Assembly (NCBI GenBank): GCA_003676145.1
Contig: NAUB01000034.1
Span: 26,484 to 90,483 of the forward strand
Source of the DNA: a gamma proteobacterium symbiont of Stewartia floridana
GTDB lineage: Bacteria; Pseudomonadota; Gammaproteobacteria; Chromatiales; Chromatiaceae
DNA length: 64,000 bases
Direction: 5' to 3'
The position numbers and the translations under genes are program-made. Of the stretch, positions 27,051-36,881 are shown one piece after another. The first letter of the stretch is position 1. Each line of letters opens with the position of its first letter. The notes beneath the pieces were generated by a model. The model saw nothing but the letters and a program-made list of their open reading frames with translations. It ran no database searches and was not told the DNA's origin.

Positions 27051-27659
27051 TTAACCACGTGATTGGTTACCGGAGAGTGATTCGAAGCCGGCTTCCGATA
27101 ACTGCTCTGGAAAATCCACATCGAGCAGAATTCCGGGATCATCCACTGGCAGCAACTCCAGGTCACTGGGGTAATCGATGAGCAGCTGTCTGGCCCCACG
27201 ATCTCCGCTCAACTCAACCAGCCGCTCTCCCCAACGGGTCGCAAAACCAACCGGATGTCCCCGCTCCCCCTTATACACCGGGGCAACCATGGAAGCCCCC
27301 TGTGCCAACCGCTCAGCCACTTCTGCAATGGTTTGCGGATTTATCCAGGGCATATCACCCAGCGCAACCAGCCAGCCTCCTGCATCGACCGAAGCAGTGA
27401 CTGCCACAGCCAGACTCTCACCCATACCGGACTCCGGCTGCTGATTCTCCACCACCCGATAACCCAAATCAGAAAGGGCGGCCGACAACTCGACATCATC
27501 CGGTCGAACAACCGCTACTCCCCGGGATACAGCAGTCAACAGGTGCCGTGCCGCTATCACCCCCATCGGCTCACCACCTGCCATCGGTTGCAACAACTTA
27601 TTGGCGCCGAAACGGCGGCTGCTGCCGGCTGCCAGTAGAACACCAATCGGAGGTGACAT
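27051..27659 (-). CDS. MocA/MobA-like molybdenum-cofactor nucleotidyltransferase
   Basis: A 202-residue nucleotidyltransferase with the signature GVLLAAGSSRRFGANKLL and the downstream metal-site LVALGDMPWI. The GERGHPVGF segment is typical of MocA (cytidylyltransferase for Moco) and YgfJ-like proteins. It lies two bases after xdhC, in an operon with a molybdenum hydroxylase, so it most likely makes the cytosine-dinucleotide form of Moco for that enzyme. Glu/Gly-rich C-terminal residues are not diagnostic. Confidence 0.88.
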   Translation of the reverse strand: MSPPIGVLLAAGSSRRFGANKLLQPMAGGEPMGVIAARHLLTAVSRGVAVVRPDDVELSAALSDLGYRVVENQQPESGMGESLAVAVTASVDAGGWLVALGDMPWINPQTIAEVAERLAQGASMVAPVYKGERGHPVGFATRWGERLVELSGDRGARQLLIDYPSDLELLPVDDPGILLDVDFPEQLSEAGFESLSGNQSRG

Positions 27660-27661
27660 GC

Positions 27662-28651
27662 TTAAACTCCAGCCATGCTGCCCGCACCAACACGATTGCG
27701 CACAGCGGTGACCTGCGCCATGATCGAGAGGGCGATCTCAGCAGGACGCTTGCTGCCGATTGGCAGGCCTGCCGGGGCGTGAATGCGGGCAATCTGCTCG
27801 GCAGTGTGGCCGATCTCTGTCAGCCGCGCCCGGCGTTTTTCCGCGCTGCGCCGGGAACCCAGTGCGCCAATATAGAACAGAGCCCGCTCCAGTGCGGCCG
27901 TCAGTCCCAGGTCGTCCTGCCGGGGGTCGTGGGCCAGAGTGACTACGGCGGTTCGGGCGACATCCTTCAATCTGCGCACTTCGTCATCCGGCATCCGCTT
28001 TGAGTAGTGAACACCCACTAGCGGATTTTCTTCAATGAACTCGGAGCGCGGATCGCAGATTATCACCCGGTAATCGAGACTGATCGCCATTCGCGCCAGA
28101 TGACAGGCGATCTGACCATTGCCGATCAGCAACAGCTGCCAGGCTGGGCCGAACACCTTGGTGACCGATTCACCGGTCACTTCAAACTCGACACCAGCCC
28201 CACCGGTCTGCAGAGTGACCTCGCCGCTTTCCAGTACCACCCGGCGAGCAGTCAGCTGGCCATCCTGTAATAGATCCAGCAGAGGTTTCAGGGCGTCGGC
28301 CGAGTCGAGTAGTTCGATCATCAGCTCGAGGCGACCGCCACAGGGCAGACCCAGTCGTTCCGCCTGAGCTTTTTCAACCCCGAAATCGACCAGTGACGGA
28401 TACGCTCCCCCCAGTTCTCCTTTACGGTGGCTCGCGACCAGGGTCTCCTCCACACAACCGCCGGACACCGAGCCGACGGTGTGGCCAGACGCATGGATCG
28501 CCAGCAGGGAGCCTGGCGGTCTTGGTGATGAACCCCAGGTTTTCAGCACCGTGACCAGCGCCACCCTTACCCCGTCAGCCAACCAGCCGGAGGCTGTACG
28601 AATCACCTCCAGGTCGTCGGAGACCAGACCGGATGTGTCAGGGTATCCCAT
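27662..28651 (-). CDS. xdhC: XdhC/CoxI-family maturation factor
   Basis: A 329-residue protein. The N-terminal XdhC/CoxI domain has TWGSSPRPPGSLLAI and SVSGGCVEE, and the C-terminal Rossmann-like domain has LLLIGNGQIACHLARMA and the ending HAPAGLPIGSKRPAEIALSIMAQV. XdhC proteins bind and sulfurate the molybdenum cofactor and insert it into xanthine-dehydrogenase-family enzymes. The ATG overlaps the molybdenum subunit stop as TGATG, so the two are translated in register, as expected for a dedicated chaperone. Confidence 0.92.
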   Translation of the reverse strand: MGYPDTSGLVSDDLEVIRTASGWLADGVRVALVTVLKTWGSSPRPPGSLLAIHASGHTVGSVSGGCVEETLVASHRKGELGGAYPSLVDFGVEKAQAERLGLPCGGRLELMIELLDSADALKPLLDLLQDGQLTARRVVLESGEVTLQTGGAGVEFEVTGESVTKVFGPAWQLLLIGNGQIACHLARMAISLDYRVIICDPRSEFIEENPLVGVHYSKRMPDDEVRRLKDVARTAVVTLAHDPRQDDLGLTAALERALFYIGALGSRRSAEKRRARLTEIGHTAEQIARIHAPAGLPIGSKRPAEIALSIMAQVTAVRNRVGAGSMAGV

Positions 28652-30840
28652 CAGCCCAGCCGCAGCGGCAGCTGACGCAGTCGCTGCCCGGTTGCCGCAA
28701 AGACCGCATTTGCCACTGCCGGGGCAATCACCGGTGTTGCCGGCTCACCGACGCCTGTGGGGGCTTCAGCGGAAGCCACAATATGCACTTCAACCTCCGG
28801 CATCTGATCGATTCGCAATATCCGATAATCAGTGAAATTGGACTGTTCGACCCGCCCCTCTCTGAAGGTCAGCTCACTCAATAGGGTCGCAGAAAGACCG
28901 AATCCCATACCTCCCTCCATCTGCGCCACAACCACATCCGGGTTGACCGCCACACCACAATCCACCGCGATCACCACCCGATCCACACTGATCACATTAC
29001 GACGTACCGAGACCTCAACCACCTGGGCGACGTAGGAGTTGAATGACTCATGCACGGCGATCCCCTGTCCCCGATTGCGTCCCATGGGTTCACCCCAACC
29101 GGCCTTTTCCGCCGCCAGATTCAACACACCCAGATGTCGCGGATGGTTACGCAGCAGTTTACGCCGATAGGCCAGCGGATCCTGCCCCGCCTTGACCGCC
29201 AACTCATCGATGAAACACTCCACCGCGAAGGCGGTGTGGGTGGAACCGACAGCGCGCCACCAGAGTACCGGCACAGGCAGTTCGGGCGAGTGCAGATCGA
29301 CCTGGATATGTTTGATCTCATAGGGCAGATTCGCCGCCCCCTCCACGGAGGTCATATCGACACCGTCCTTAACCATCACCGACTCGAACGGGGTGCCTTT
29401 GAGGATCGACTGCCCCACGATACGCTGATCCCAGACATGGGGCTCTCCCTGATCATTCAGGGCAGCGCGCATTCGGTGCAGATAGAGCGGACGGTAGTAA
29501 CCCGCATGCGTATCATCCTCCCGTGTCCAGACCATTTTCAGCGGGGTGCCCGGTTTCAGCGCTTTTGCGATATGCACCGTCTCCAGCAGATAGTCCGCTG
29601 CCGGATTGGCCCGACGACCGAAAGAGCCTCCCGCATAGAGCATGTTGATATGCACCTGCTGCGGCTCGAGACCCAACAGAGCGGCAATCTGATGCTGATC
29701 ACTGGTCTGCATCTGCTCCCCATTCCATACCTCGCATCCCGCTTCGTCGATGCGCACCACGCAATTCATAGGCTCCATCGCCGAGTGGGAGAGAAAGGGT
29801 ACGCTGTACTCCGCCTCGATGGCGTCATCAGCCGATGCCAAGGCAGTTGCACCATCCCCCTCGGTTCGGGCTGTCAGTCCCGGTTTCTCCGCAAGCTGCC
29901 GGTAGTCTTCCAGAATCTGCGCAGAACTCTTGCGAAAGGCCTTCGACTCATCCCAGCTTACAGAGAGTGCGTCCCTGCCCAGTTTTGCCTGCCAGAAATC
30001 ATCAGCAACCACCGCCACCCCGGAGGGAATCTGAATCACCTCTCTGACACCCTTCACCGCCAGAACGCCCTTAGCGTCGATTTTCGACAGCGTGGCGCCA
30101 AGCCGGGGGGGATGTAACACCACTGCGGTCAGCATGCCGGGCAGTTTCACATCCTGGGTGAAGATGGCCTGGCCATTGATCTTCTCCGGGCTGTCCTTGC
30201 GGGGAACGCGTTGACCGATCAAGCTGAACGATTTGGGATCTTTAAGCATCACCGACTCGGGTACAGACTGCTTGGCCGCCAGCTCCGCCAACTCGCCAAA
30301 TCCGGCTTGTCGACCGCTCGGTGGATGGCTGATCACCCCGGACTTGACCTTGATCTCAGCCGCCTCTACCTGCCACTGTTTGGCGGCGGCCTGAACCAGC
30401 ATCTGCCTGGCGGCCGCCCCGGCCTTTCTCATCTGTTTCCAGGAGTTGGCAATGGCCGTACTGCCACCGGTGCCCTGAGCCTTGCCCCAGAAAAGGTTGT
30501 TATAGCGTCCGGCATCCGCAGGTGCCCCTTCCACTCTGACCTTCTCCCAATCTGCATCCAGCTCTTCCGCCACCAGGGTTGCCATACCGGTATAGGTACC
30601 CTGCCCCATCTCAAGATGTTTGGAAATGACAGTGACGATGCCATCCCCATCGATACGCAGAAAGGCATTGGGTGAGAAATCCCCAGCGGTCTCAGGCGCC
30701 TGCCCGGCGATTCCCGGCCCGGCTTCCCGCTGTTCGGCCGCCACCGTGGGGATAATGCCCAGAGTCAAACCGGCCAAGGACACCGCACTCCCCGCGACAA
30801 ATCGACGACGACTGAGATTGACGATTTGATCGGTTTTCAT
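28651..30840 (-). CDS. Molybdopterin-binding subunit, xanthine dehydrogenase family (IorB-like)
   Basis: A 729-residue large subunit. It starts with a twin-arginine signal ([21 protein letters not shown]), so it is exported folded. [21 protein letters not shown] and [20 protein letters not shown] are molybdopterin-binding regions of the isoquinoline-1-oxidoreductase (IorB) type, and [22 protein letters not shown] near the end carries the catalytic Glu region. With the small 2Fe-2S subunit it forms a two-subunit periplasmic hydroxylase for aldehydes or N-heterocycles; the substrate cannot be read from the sequence. Its ATG overlaps the upstream small-subunit stop by four bases. Confidence 0.92.
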   Translation of the reverse strand: MKTDQIVNLSRRRFVAGSAVSLAGLTLGIIPTVAAEQREAGPGIAGQAPETAGDFSPNAFLRIDGDGIVTVISKHLEMGQGTYTGMATLVAEELDADWEKVRVEGAPADAGRYNNLFWGKAQGTGGSTAIANSWKQMRKAGAAARQMLVQAAAKQWQVEAAEIKVKSGVISHPPSGRQAGFGELAELAAKQSVPESVMLKDPKSFSLIGQRVPRKDSPEKINGQAIFTQDVKLPGMLTAVVLHPPRLGATLSKIDAKGVLAVKGVREVIQIPSGVAVVADDFWQAKLGRDALSVSWDESKAFRKSSAQILEDYRQLAEKPGLTARTEGDGATALASADDAIEAEYSVPFLSHSAMEPMNCVVRIDEAGCEVWNGEQMQTSDQHQIAALLGLEPQQVHINMLYAGGSFGRRANPAADYLLETVHIAKALKPGTPLKMVWTREDDTHAGYYRPLYLHRMRAALNDQGEPHVWDQRIVGQSILKGTPFESVMVKDGVDMTSVEGAANLPYEIKHIQVDLHSPELPVPVLWWRAVGSTHTAFAVECFIDELAVKAGQDPLAYRRKLLRNHPRHLGVLNLAAEKAGWGEPMGRNRGQGIAVHESFNSYVAQVVEVSVRRNVISVDRVVIAVDCGVAVNPDVVVAQMEGGMGFGLSATLLSELTFREGRVEQSNFTDYRILRIDQMPEVEVHIVASAEAPTGVGEPATPVIAPAVANAVFAATGQRLRQLPLRLG

Positions 30841-31304
30841 GACTGCACCCCGTTCAGCTTATCCGCAGCCACTTTGATTGCCTGACGAATTCGCGCATAG
30901 GTTGCACAGCGACACAGGTTACCCTGCATAGCCTGATCGATATCCGCATCGGTCGGTTTACGGTTTCGCTGCAGCAGCGAGGCCGCCGACATGATCTGTC
31001 CCGACTGACAGTAGCCGCACTGCACCACCTCCAGCTCTCTCCACGCCGCCTGTACCGCCTGACCGGCCGGACTGGAGAGCCCTTCGATGGTAGTCACCTG
31101 CTTACCCACCGCATCGGATACCGGTGTGATACAGGCGCGAACCGGTGCCCCATCGAGATAGACCGTACAGCTGCCGCACTGGGCAATGCCGCAACTGTAT
31201 TTGGTGCCTGTCAGGCCGACATGATCCCGGATGGCCCAGAGCAGCGGGGTCTGAGGGTCAAGATCGAGCGCGTGACGCTCTCCGTTAATCGACAGATTCA
31301 ACAC
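30837..31304 (-). CDS. 2Fe-2S subunit of the molybdenum hydroxylase (IorA-like)
   Basis: A protein of about 155 residues with the plant-type 2Fe-2S cluster ([21 protein letters not shown]) and the all-helical second cluster ([12 protein letters not shown] and [13 protein letters not shown]). It passes electrons from the molybdenum site. I chose GTG 31304 because GAGGAGG stands five bases upstream; the frame reaches ATG 31355, but that extension has no family counterpart. IorA proteins are about 150 residues, in agreement. It is the first gene of the four-gene operon. Confidence 0.9.
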   Translation of the reverse strand: MLNLSINGERHALDLDPQTPLLWAIRDHVGLTGTKYSCGIAQCGSCTVYLDGAPVRACITPVSDAVGKQVTTIEGLSSPAGQAVQAAWRELEVVQCGYCQSGQIMSAASLLQRNRKPTDADIDQAMQGNLCRCATYARIRQAIKVAADKLNGVQS

Positions 31305-31983
31305 ATCAACCTCCTCGTGGTAGTGCCCGCTGTTGATGGCAATCAGGCATGGCACATTAGCGATGTTTAATATTTTTTATGAGAACCCTGACAAAGCCGT
31401 TATAGCGGCGTGAGCCGCAATACTGATAAAGAGAATTAATCAAATATTCTTATTTCAAAGGTACAGAGTAACGTAGTTTTGAAAACCATAATCCTTTCAA
31501 GTTCCCAGGCCACACAAATACCATCCTGTTCCGCAAATAATAGCCGATTCAGCACCAATTTGAGGCGCCAAAGGCGCTTTTTGAGGGTTTGACAAACACA
31601 CATTTCTTAACGTAATCGAATAGCCAGGAGATGTTGAACATAGGATGACGCTTTCAAGACAGAAGAGACATGAGCGATCGGAGACAGCGATCTGCTTAAG
31701 AGTGGTTCAGACACTGTTCAACAGCCTTTAACACGCCAACAGCAGCCATCACTTGAAACAAAGCTCTCTAATCTGGCAGCACCATTCCATATCGATCACT
31801 AACCCAGTTGTTCTGAATGTGAACAAATCATCTGCCTGATTGGTAATTTTCCACAGCCCATGCCGCTCCGGTTTCTGTAGCTTAACACCCAGTTCGATCA
31901 GGGATCGTTCTTCAAGGGAGTATCCAGGCAGTTAACGGATCATCCAGTTCTTTCTTACACGATATAAATAAAGGATCAAACAC
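31305..31983. other. Long intergenic region with one hairpin
   Basis: About 680 bases between divergent transcripts. A GCGCC-AAA-GGCGC hairpin followed by TTTTT lies near 31564-31585; it could be a plus-strand terminator, but no plus-strand gene precedes it. AAAGGA about nine bases before ATG 31984 serves the next gene. I see no protein or RNA gene with support. Confidence 0.5.
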
Positions 31984-33873
31984 ATGGATATTGTAAAAAA
32001 ATCCAATAAAGCGGTAACGATCGCATTGTGCTGTTCAGCCATTGGCCTGCAGGGAGATGCATTCGCCAAGGATCTACCGGTCTATCACGCAATCGATAAT
32101 GGCCTGTCGGAAAATCAAGCCTATCAACTGTCGAAGTTACTTGATACCAACCCGGATGGCATCGATTTCGAAACAGTACAACGAACCGGTGAACTCAGCT
32201 ACATCGATTTAAAAAACCATCAGTACATACCAACCCGGATTGTCGGTCGGGGCGAGGCAGACGAAGAGAAGCGGTCAACCACCATTGAGCAGATCGACTT
32301 TGATGCCCTGTCGATGATCCAGCCGGTAGAAGAGGATGTGGTTCTGCATCAACTGGAGGGCTCGTTGGATGAGATCGGTCTCTTGCCACAGGTCTATAAA
32401 CCGATACTGCGTCACACCCAGTTCGAAGCGGTGGACATCGATGGCAATACCCTGGCCGATCAGATGATCGATACCAAGGTGGACCTGCAACTCTACGCCG
32501 GCGATACACCACTGATCGGACCTGGCGCCAAAATCTCCGCCAGCGTAGGCAGTGAAGGCACCACCACTCGACTCCATTTTGCCAACCGTACACTGGAACA
32601 GGGTGAAACGGTGCCTGTCATCGACCACTCGGCAGCCAGACTGCAGTGCCAAGAGAAACTTCTGAGTGGGGCACAGAGTAAGGCCTTTGAAAAGCTCAAT
32701 ATCACCACTCAACTTGTCTACTATGCGCCGAGCCTGGAAATGACCTCGGTGAAGACCATCCAGCCACACTATGATTGCGGTGGAACGGCCGTCGTGGATG
32801 GTGAGATCGTCAATCTTCTGCATCAACTGATCCCCGCGGTAGACAGTAGCGAATATGTTCCGGAAGTGAGCCTCGACAGCTGGTTCGACGGCAAGACCGT
32901 CAATGCAAAAGTCGATATCAATGGTGGAATGCCTCCCTACCAGATCGACTGGAGCGCCACTCGCGCAAAACTTCAGGATAGGAGCGGTTCAACGATCTCT
33001 TTTTATCCCCAGCAGCGTGATGGAATCAGTGAAGAGAGTGTCAGCGTTACGGTGACCGATGCGAATGGTATTCAGCGTGTGGTCACTGCCAACCTGCCTG
33101 CCAATCTGATCTCGCAACACGATGAGTCTGCAGTCAGTCGCTTCTTCACCAATGCGGTTACCGCCATGCTTGAGACATTGATCCCTGCGGTGCAGGCGAT
33201 TGGTGGCATTACCGATTACGGCACTGAGAATGCGGTGACCAATGAGTTTGGCGATCTTGAACAGGGCTTTATCGATCGCATGCAGAGTGCCGGTGTCACC
33301 GAGCGCTTCAGCTGGTCCGGAACCCTGGCCTGGGAGCAGGATTTCAAAGCCAGTCAGGACAGCAACTGGATCGACAATACCGATATGACCTTCTATGTCG
33401 GCCACGGCTATGGGGGTGGATTCACCTTCGAAGACAACAGCCATGACGACGGCACTCTGGACCATGACGACGCCACCGATGATTGGGGTGACAAGGATCT
33501 TGAGTGGCTGGCGCTGCTCTCCTGTCAGGTCCTCAAGGATGACTGGAGCGGCATGTCCCGCTTCGACCGCTGGAAGCAGGAGTTCGACGGTCTCCATCTG
33601 CTGCTTGGCTTCCATACCAATGCCTATGCCTGGAACAGCTTCTCCGGCGAGTTTGCGGACAACATGCTGAAAAGCAGCCCGATGACCGTGAAAACCGCCT
33701 GGTTCGAGGCCACCGACACCAACCAGCCATCCGGTGTGGTCCCGGTGGTCATGGGCGTGTTGGGCAACAATGGCATGTCGAACATGAACGACTACTTCTG
33801 GGGCAAGGGATCCGTCGGACCGGATATCCGGGATGGGGACATCATCGGCTACTGGAGTATTAAAATTCTGTAG
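31984..33873 (+). CDS. Secreted DUF6345-like protein with a possible clan CD peptidase His/Cys pair
   Basis: A 629-residue protein. Signal peptide (about 1-28, ending DAFAKD), a low-similarity N-terminal region (about 30-290), an Ig-like segment (about 294-372, GGMPPYQIDWSATRA and VSVTVTDANG) and a C-terminal domain (about 405-629) that I assign to the DUF6345 type. In that domain DMTFYVGHG (His474-Gly475) and EWLALLSCQ (Cys514) each follow a hydrophobic strand, the arrangement seen in caspase/gingipain-like (clan CD) peptidases. A peptidase activity is inference from these two motifs. Calcium-like DDGTLDHDDATDD lies between them. The RBS AAAGGA precedes the ATG, and a strong terminator follows. 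Confidence 0.7.
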   Translation: MDIVKKSNKAVTIALCCSAIGLQGDAFAKDLPVYHAIDNGLSENQAYQLSKLLDTNPDGIDFETVQRTGELSYIDLKNHQYIPTRIVGRGEADEEKRSTTIEQIDFDALSMIQPVEEDVVLHQLEGSLDEIGLLPQVYKPILRHTQFEAVDIDGNTLADQMIDTKVDLQLYAGDTPLIGPGAKISASVGSEGTTTRLHFANRTLEQGETVPVIDHSAARLQCQEKLLSGAQSKAFEKLNITTQLVYYAPSLEMTSVKTIQPHYDCGGTAVVDGEIVNLLHQLIPAVDSSEYVPEVSLDSWFDGKTVNAKVDINGGMPPYQIDWSATRAKLQDRSGSTISFYPQQRDGISEESVSVTVTDANGIQRVVTANLPANLISQHDESAVSRFFTNAVTAMLETLIPAVQAIGGITDYGTENAVTNEFGDLEQGFIDRMQSAGVTERFSWSGTLAWEQDFKASQDSNWIDNTDMTFYVGHGYGGGFTFEDNSHDDGTLDHDDATDDWGDKDLEWLALLSCQVLKDDWSGMSRFDRWKQEFDGLHLLLGFHTNAYAWNSFSGEFADNMLKSSPMTVKTAWFEATDTNQPSGVVPVVMGVLGNNGMSNMNDYFWGKGSVGPDIRDGDIIGYWSIKIL

Positions 33874-33900
33874 GGCAATTTAGGATCATTTGGTAAAGCG

Positions 33901-33932
33901 AACCCGATTCAGTCAGCTGAATCGGGTTTTTT
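33901..33932 (+). terminator. Rho-independent terminator
   Basis: AACCCGATTCA (33901-33911) and TGAATCGGGTT (33918-33928) form a perfect 11-bp stem with a 6-base loop, followed by a T run to 33932. It ends the secreted-protein gene. Confidence 0.92.
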
Positions 33933-33985
33933 CATGCGCATTGAATATGACAATGTAACGAAACCTTTACGATCACTCACTACCA

Positions 33986-34015
33986 TTTGCGTTCATTCGC
34001 GTTCATTTGCGGACT
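33986..34015 (+). repeat. Dispersed repeat, TTTGCGTT-type
   Basis: Identical over 30 bases to 3493-3522 and inverted relative to 3306-3333. It sits 53 bases upstream of the dinB start. Confidence 0.9.
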
Positions 34016-34068
34016 GAAAACGGTAACAAGCAGGTTTCCACACCCGGTTCCTGGTATAAACTCCCAGC

Positions 34069-35283
34069 ATGAGTGAACGCCTGATCATGCATATCGACCT
34101 GGATGCCTTCTTTGCCTCGATTGAGCAACGGGACCATCCGGAGTACCAGGGCCGTCCCCTGGTGGTGGGTGCAAAACCCGGCCGACGGGGGGTTGTGGCA
34201 ACCTGCTCCTACGAAGCCAGACGGTACGGCGTACGTTCGGCCATGCCGATCAGTGAAGCGGCCAGACGCCTGCCGCCAGAAGCAGTCTACCTGCGCCCCG
34301 ATATCAACCGCTATGGAGAGGTTTCGCAACAGATCATGACGGCTCTGCAGAACCTCTCACCGGTGGTGGAGAAGGTCTCTGTGGATGAGGCCTTTCTCGA
34401 TATCACCGGCATGGAACGCCTGATCGGCGACCCCGCATCGATCGGTCAGCAGGCAAAACAGCTGATCCACGATCAGGTAGGCTTGACCGCTTCGGTGGGA
34501 GTCGGGCCAAACCGTCTGATCGCAAAACTCGCTTCCGACTATCAGAAACCGGATGGTCTGACGGTGGTTTCTGCCGATCAGGTCGAGGCGTTTCTCAACC
34601 CCCTGCCACTGACGGTACTGCGGGGTCTCGGCAGCAAAAGCGCCCCCATCCTGCAACGTCTGGGACTGCGCACGGTTGCCGATGTCCGTCGACTCTCCCT
34701 GCTGGAACTGCGCCGCCATTTAGGCAATCTTGCAGGCACCAATATCTATCAGCAGGCCCAGGGTATCGCCTCAAACAGGGTCGACGATCAGTCGACACGC
34801 AAGTCGATCTCCAAGGAGACGACCTTTGACCGGGACATCACCGATCCAGCGATCCTGCGGGAGAGTCTCCACTGGTCGGCCCAAGAGGTGGGGTATGTGG
34901 CCCGCCAGGAGCAACGCAAGGGCAGTCTGGTGACCCTGAAAATCCGTTTTCGCGGATTCGATACCCATACCCGCAGCCGCAGCCTGACCTCCCCAACGTC
35001 AGCGGATCAGGAGATTTTCAATATCGCCTGGGAGCTCTACCAAAATGAATCCTGGGATGACCAGCCGGTGCGCCTGATCGGCCTTGGCATCAGTGGTTGG
35101 GATGGAGCCGATGATGAACCGGAGCGACAGCCGGACCTGTTTGGTGATCCGGCGCCGGTTAGCGATGAGCGGCAGGACCGGCTCTATCAAACCCTGGATG
35201 AGGTGAGTGGTAAATTCGGTAGACACGCCATTCGCCTGGGCAGTAAGCGAGTCGATGCCAAATCCGGTTCAGGATCAGAGTAG
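34069..35283 (+). CDS. dinB: DNA polymerase IV (Y-family, DinB)
   Basis: A 404-residue Y-family polymerase. Catalytic acidic motifs are MHIDLDAFFASIEQ and VSVDEAFLDITG; the fingers have YEARRYGVRSAMP, and the thumb and little-finger domains follow. QPDLFGD in the C-terminus is a beta-clamp binding motif. It performs translesion synthesis. No perfect LexA box is visible upstream, so SOS control is not evident from the sequence. The 404-residue length exceeds E. coli DinB (351) by a charged tail. Confidence 0.95.
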   Translation: MSERLIMHIDLDAFFASIEQRDHPEYQGRPLVVGAKPGRRGVVATCSYEARRYGVRSAMPISEAARRLPPEAVYLRPDINRYGEVSQQIMTALQNLSPVVEKVSVDEAFLDITGMERLIGDPASIGQQAKQLIHDQVGLTASVGVGPNRLIAKLASDYQKPDGLTVVSADQVEAFLNPLPLTVLRGLGSKSAPILQRLGLRTVADVRRLSLLELRRHLGNLAGTNIYQQAQGIASNRVDDQSTRKSISKETTFDRDITDPAILRESLHWSAQEVGYVARQEQRKGSLVTLKIRFRGFDTHTRSRSLTSPTSADQEIFNIAWELYQNESWDDQPVRLIGLGISGWDGADDEPERQPDLFGDPAPVSDERQDRLYQTLDEVSGKFGRHAIRLGSKRVDAKSGSGSE

Positions 35284-35299
35284 GCAGTCAGCAAGTAAA

Positions 35300-35989
35300 C
35301 TATCTGGTAAGCGGATTGAGCATAAAATCGAGTTGCGTCGACAGCTTGCCGGTGAACCAGCCACGCCACTTGAAGAGACCCTCCATGGATTGTTGTTCAA
35401 CCTCTCCTGCAGGTAACGGCGACTGCCCATTAAACGCCAGACGCTCCGCCGGATAACGCACCTCCAGACTCATCTGCATGGGATAGTAGCCATCCAGAAA
35501 TCGGCGCATGTAGGGACCATTGCGCAACTGATAGTGCCCATCCCCAAGGTTGTGCAGCGCCCTGCTTTGTGCACTCAGACAGATCTCCGCGGAGCGGTTT
35601 ACATCACTCAGATCCAGTTTGTGACCGACCACCTCGGCATGGCCGATGTTGCTCATTGAGACTATCCGAATATCGCGGATACGTTGTGGGTGATAGACGA
35701 TCTCCAGGCGCGGCACCGGATCGAGATGGTAGTGACATTGAGAGAGCTCAACCCAGCCATCCTGCAGACTCGACCGGGTGATGGTAATCTGATTCTGATG
35801 GTGGTGAACCGGCTTCTCAGGCGGCTGAGAGAGGAATTCGAGCACCCCTTCATTGACCTCGATCTCTGACTCCTCCCAGAAAGCCTCCTCCTCTTCGAGG
35901 GTTATACCATGGACGTTGAACACCATCACCAATGCCCACAAGCCAGCCATGAATTGGCCAATCGCTCTGAATAAACCGTTGCCGTGCAT
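35300..35989 (-). CDS. Secreted protein of unknown function
   Basis: A 229-residue protein with an N-terminal hydrophobic segment (about 12-28) like a signal peptide and an acidic stretch (LEEEEAFWEESEIEVNEG). The rest is a beta-rich body (about 60-215) with several His and Tyr (QCHYHLD, GYYPMQMSLEVRYPAERL). It has only isolated Cys residues. I do not recognise a family. It converges on dinB, 16 bases away, and is divergent from the TetR gene. Confidence 0.6.
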   Translation of the reverse strand: MHGNGLFRAIGQFMAGLWALVMVFNVHGITLEEEEAFWEESEIEVNEGVLEFLSQPPEKPVHHHQNQITITRSSLQDGWVELSQCHYHLDPVPRLEIVYHPQRIRDIRIVSMSNIGHAEVVGHKLDLSDVNRSAEICLSAQSRALHNLGDGHYQLRNGPYMRRFLDGYYPMQMSLEVRYPAERLAFNGQSPLPAGEVEQQSMEGLFKWRGWFTGKLSTQLDFMLNPLTR

Positions 35990-36144
35990 GCCAGTTCTCC
36001 CATAGGTCAGGCTTGTATAATCGCCGATGATTTCATCCTATATGATCCACCTGTCGAGTAGAGAGTTTACTCGCAAATACCATGTTTCTTGCCGACTCTT
36101 GCGAGATGCCCCTTGGTCTGCAGTAACTATAATTCAAATAATTC

Positions 36145-36159
36145 AGAGTCTGTTAACAC
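36145..36159. repeat. Variant half-site AGAGTCTGTTAACAC
   Basis: The same variant as at 11768, here 20 bases upstream of the TetR start codon, where it could overlap the promoter or leader. It has no opposite arm. Confidence 0.55.
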
Positions 36160-36178
36160 CAACAGAGAGGTATCCGGC

Positions 36179-36862
36179 ATGGCATACCAGAAACCCAATA
36201 CTGATCCGCAGCCGCCAGATGAATTGGCGGAAAAGATTCTCGATTTCGCCGTTCGAATGGCCGAGCAGAGCTCCTGGGAGGCGATTCGACTCCACCAGGT
36301 CGCGCAAGAGATGGAGATCGACCTACAGAGTGTGCAACGTTACTACCGACAGAAAGATGACCTTGTTGAAGCCTGGTACGACCGGGCCGACCGGGCCATG
36401 CTGGCCGATGCAGCAGAGCAGGATTATCAGTGGCTCACCCCGAGAGAGCGTATCCATCGATCGATCTTCTGCTGGCTCAGATCGATGCAGACTCATCGAA
36501 AAGTCAGCCGGGAGATGCTTGGCTACAAGTTTGAACTGGGCCATATCCACCTGCAGGTGCTCGGTCTGTTGAGAATCAGCCGCACCGTCCAATGGTTCCT
36601 TGAAGCCGCCCACCGTGACTCGACAGACCTGAAGCGGATCGGTGAAGAGGTGGTGACAACCGGCATCTATCTCAGCACATTCGCACATTGGCTGTTTGAC
36701 GATTCCAGCGCTGCGGAGAAGACATCGAAGCTGCTCGACCGACTGCTGCGTCGGGCCGAATCCTTCAATCTGCTGACAGCAGCCACAGAAACCCACGGCC
36801 ACACGGCCCAGAGAGCGGATCCGTCACAGCAGCGTCAGGAGAACAGCAGCGTCGTACACTAA
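36179..36862 (+). CDS. TetR-family transcriptional regulator
   Basis: A 227-residue protein with an N-terminal TetR helix-turn-helix (KILDFAVRMAEQSSWEAIRLHQVAQEMEIDLQSVQRYYRQKDDLVEAWYDRA) and a helical ligand/dimer domain (about 75-200). I chose ATG 36179, which follows GAGAGG at a suitable distance. The in-frame extension to 36089 is unlikely. A YdjM-like membrane-protein gene begins 19 bases after its stop and may be in the same operon. The C-terminal tail (about 200-227) is polar and probably disordered. Confidence 0.82.
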   Translation: MAYQKPNTDPQPPDELAEKILDFAVRMAEQSSWEAIRLHQVAQEMEIDLQSVQRYYRQKDDLVEAWYDRADRAMLADAAEQDYQWLTPRERIHRSIFCWLRSMQTHRKVSREMLGYKFELGHIHLQVLGLLRISRTVQWFLEAAHRDSTDLKRIGEEVVTTGIYLSTFAHWLFDDSSAAEKTSKLLDRLLRRAESFNLLTAATETHGHTAQRADPSQQRQENSSVVH

Positions 36863-36881
36863 GCCGGACTAGCCGCCAAAG

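Noticed and set aside
31564..31585. Hairpin with T run as a terminator of a plus-strand gene
   Set aside because: No plus-strand gene precedes it; it is recorded only as a hairpin within the gap.
34045..34068. LexA box upstream of dinB
   Set aside because: CTG and CAG flank an 11-base AT-rich centre, but the LexA consensus needs 10 bases; the spacing is wrong.
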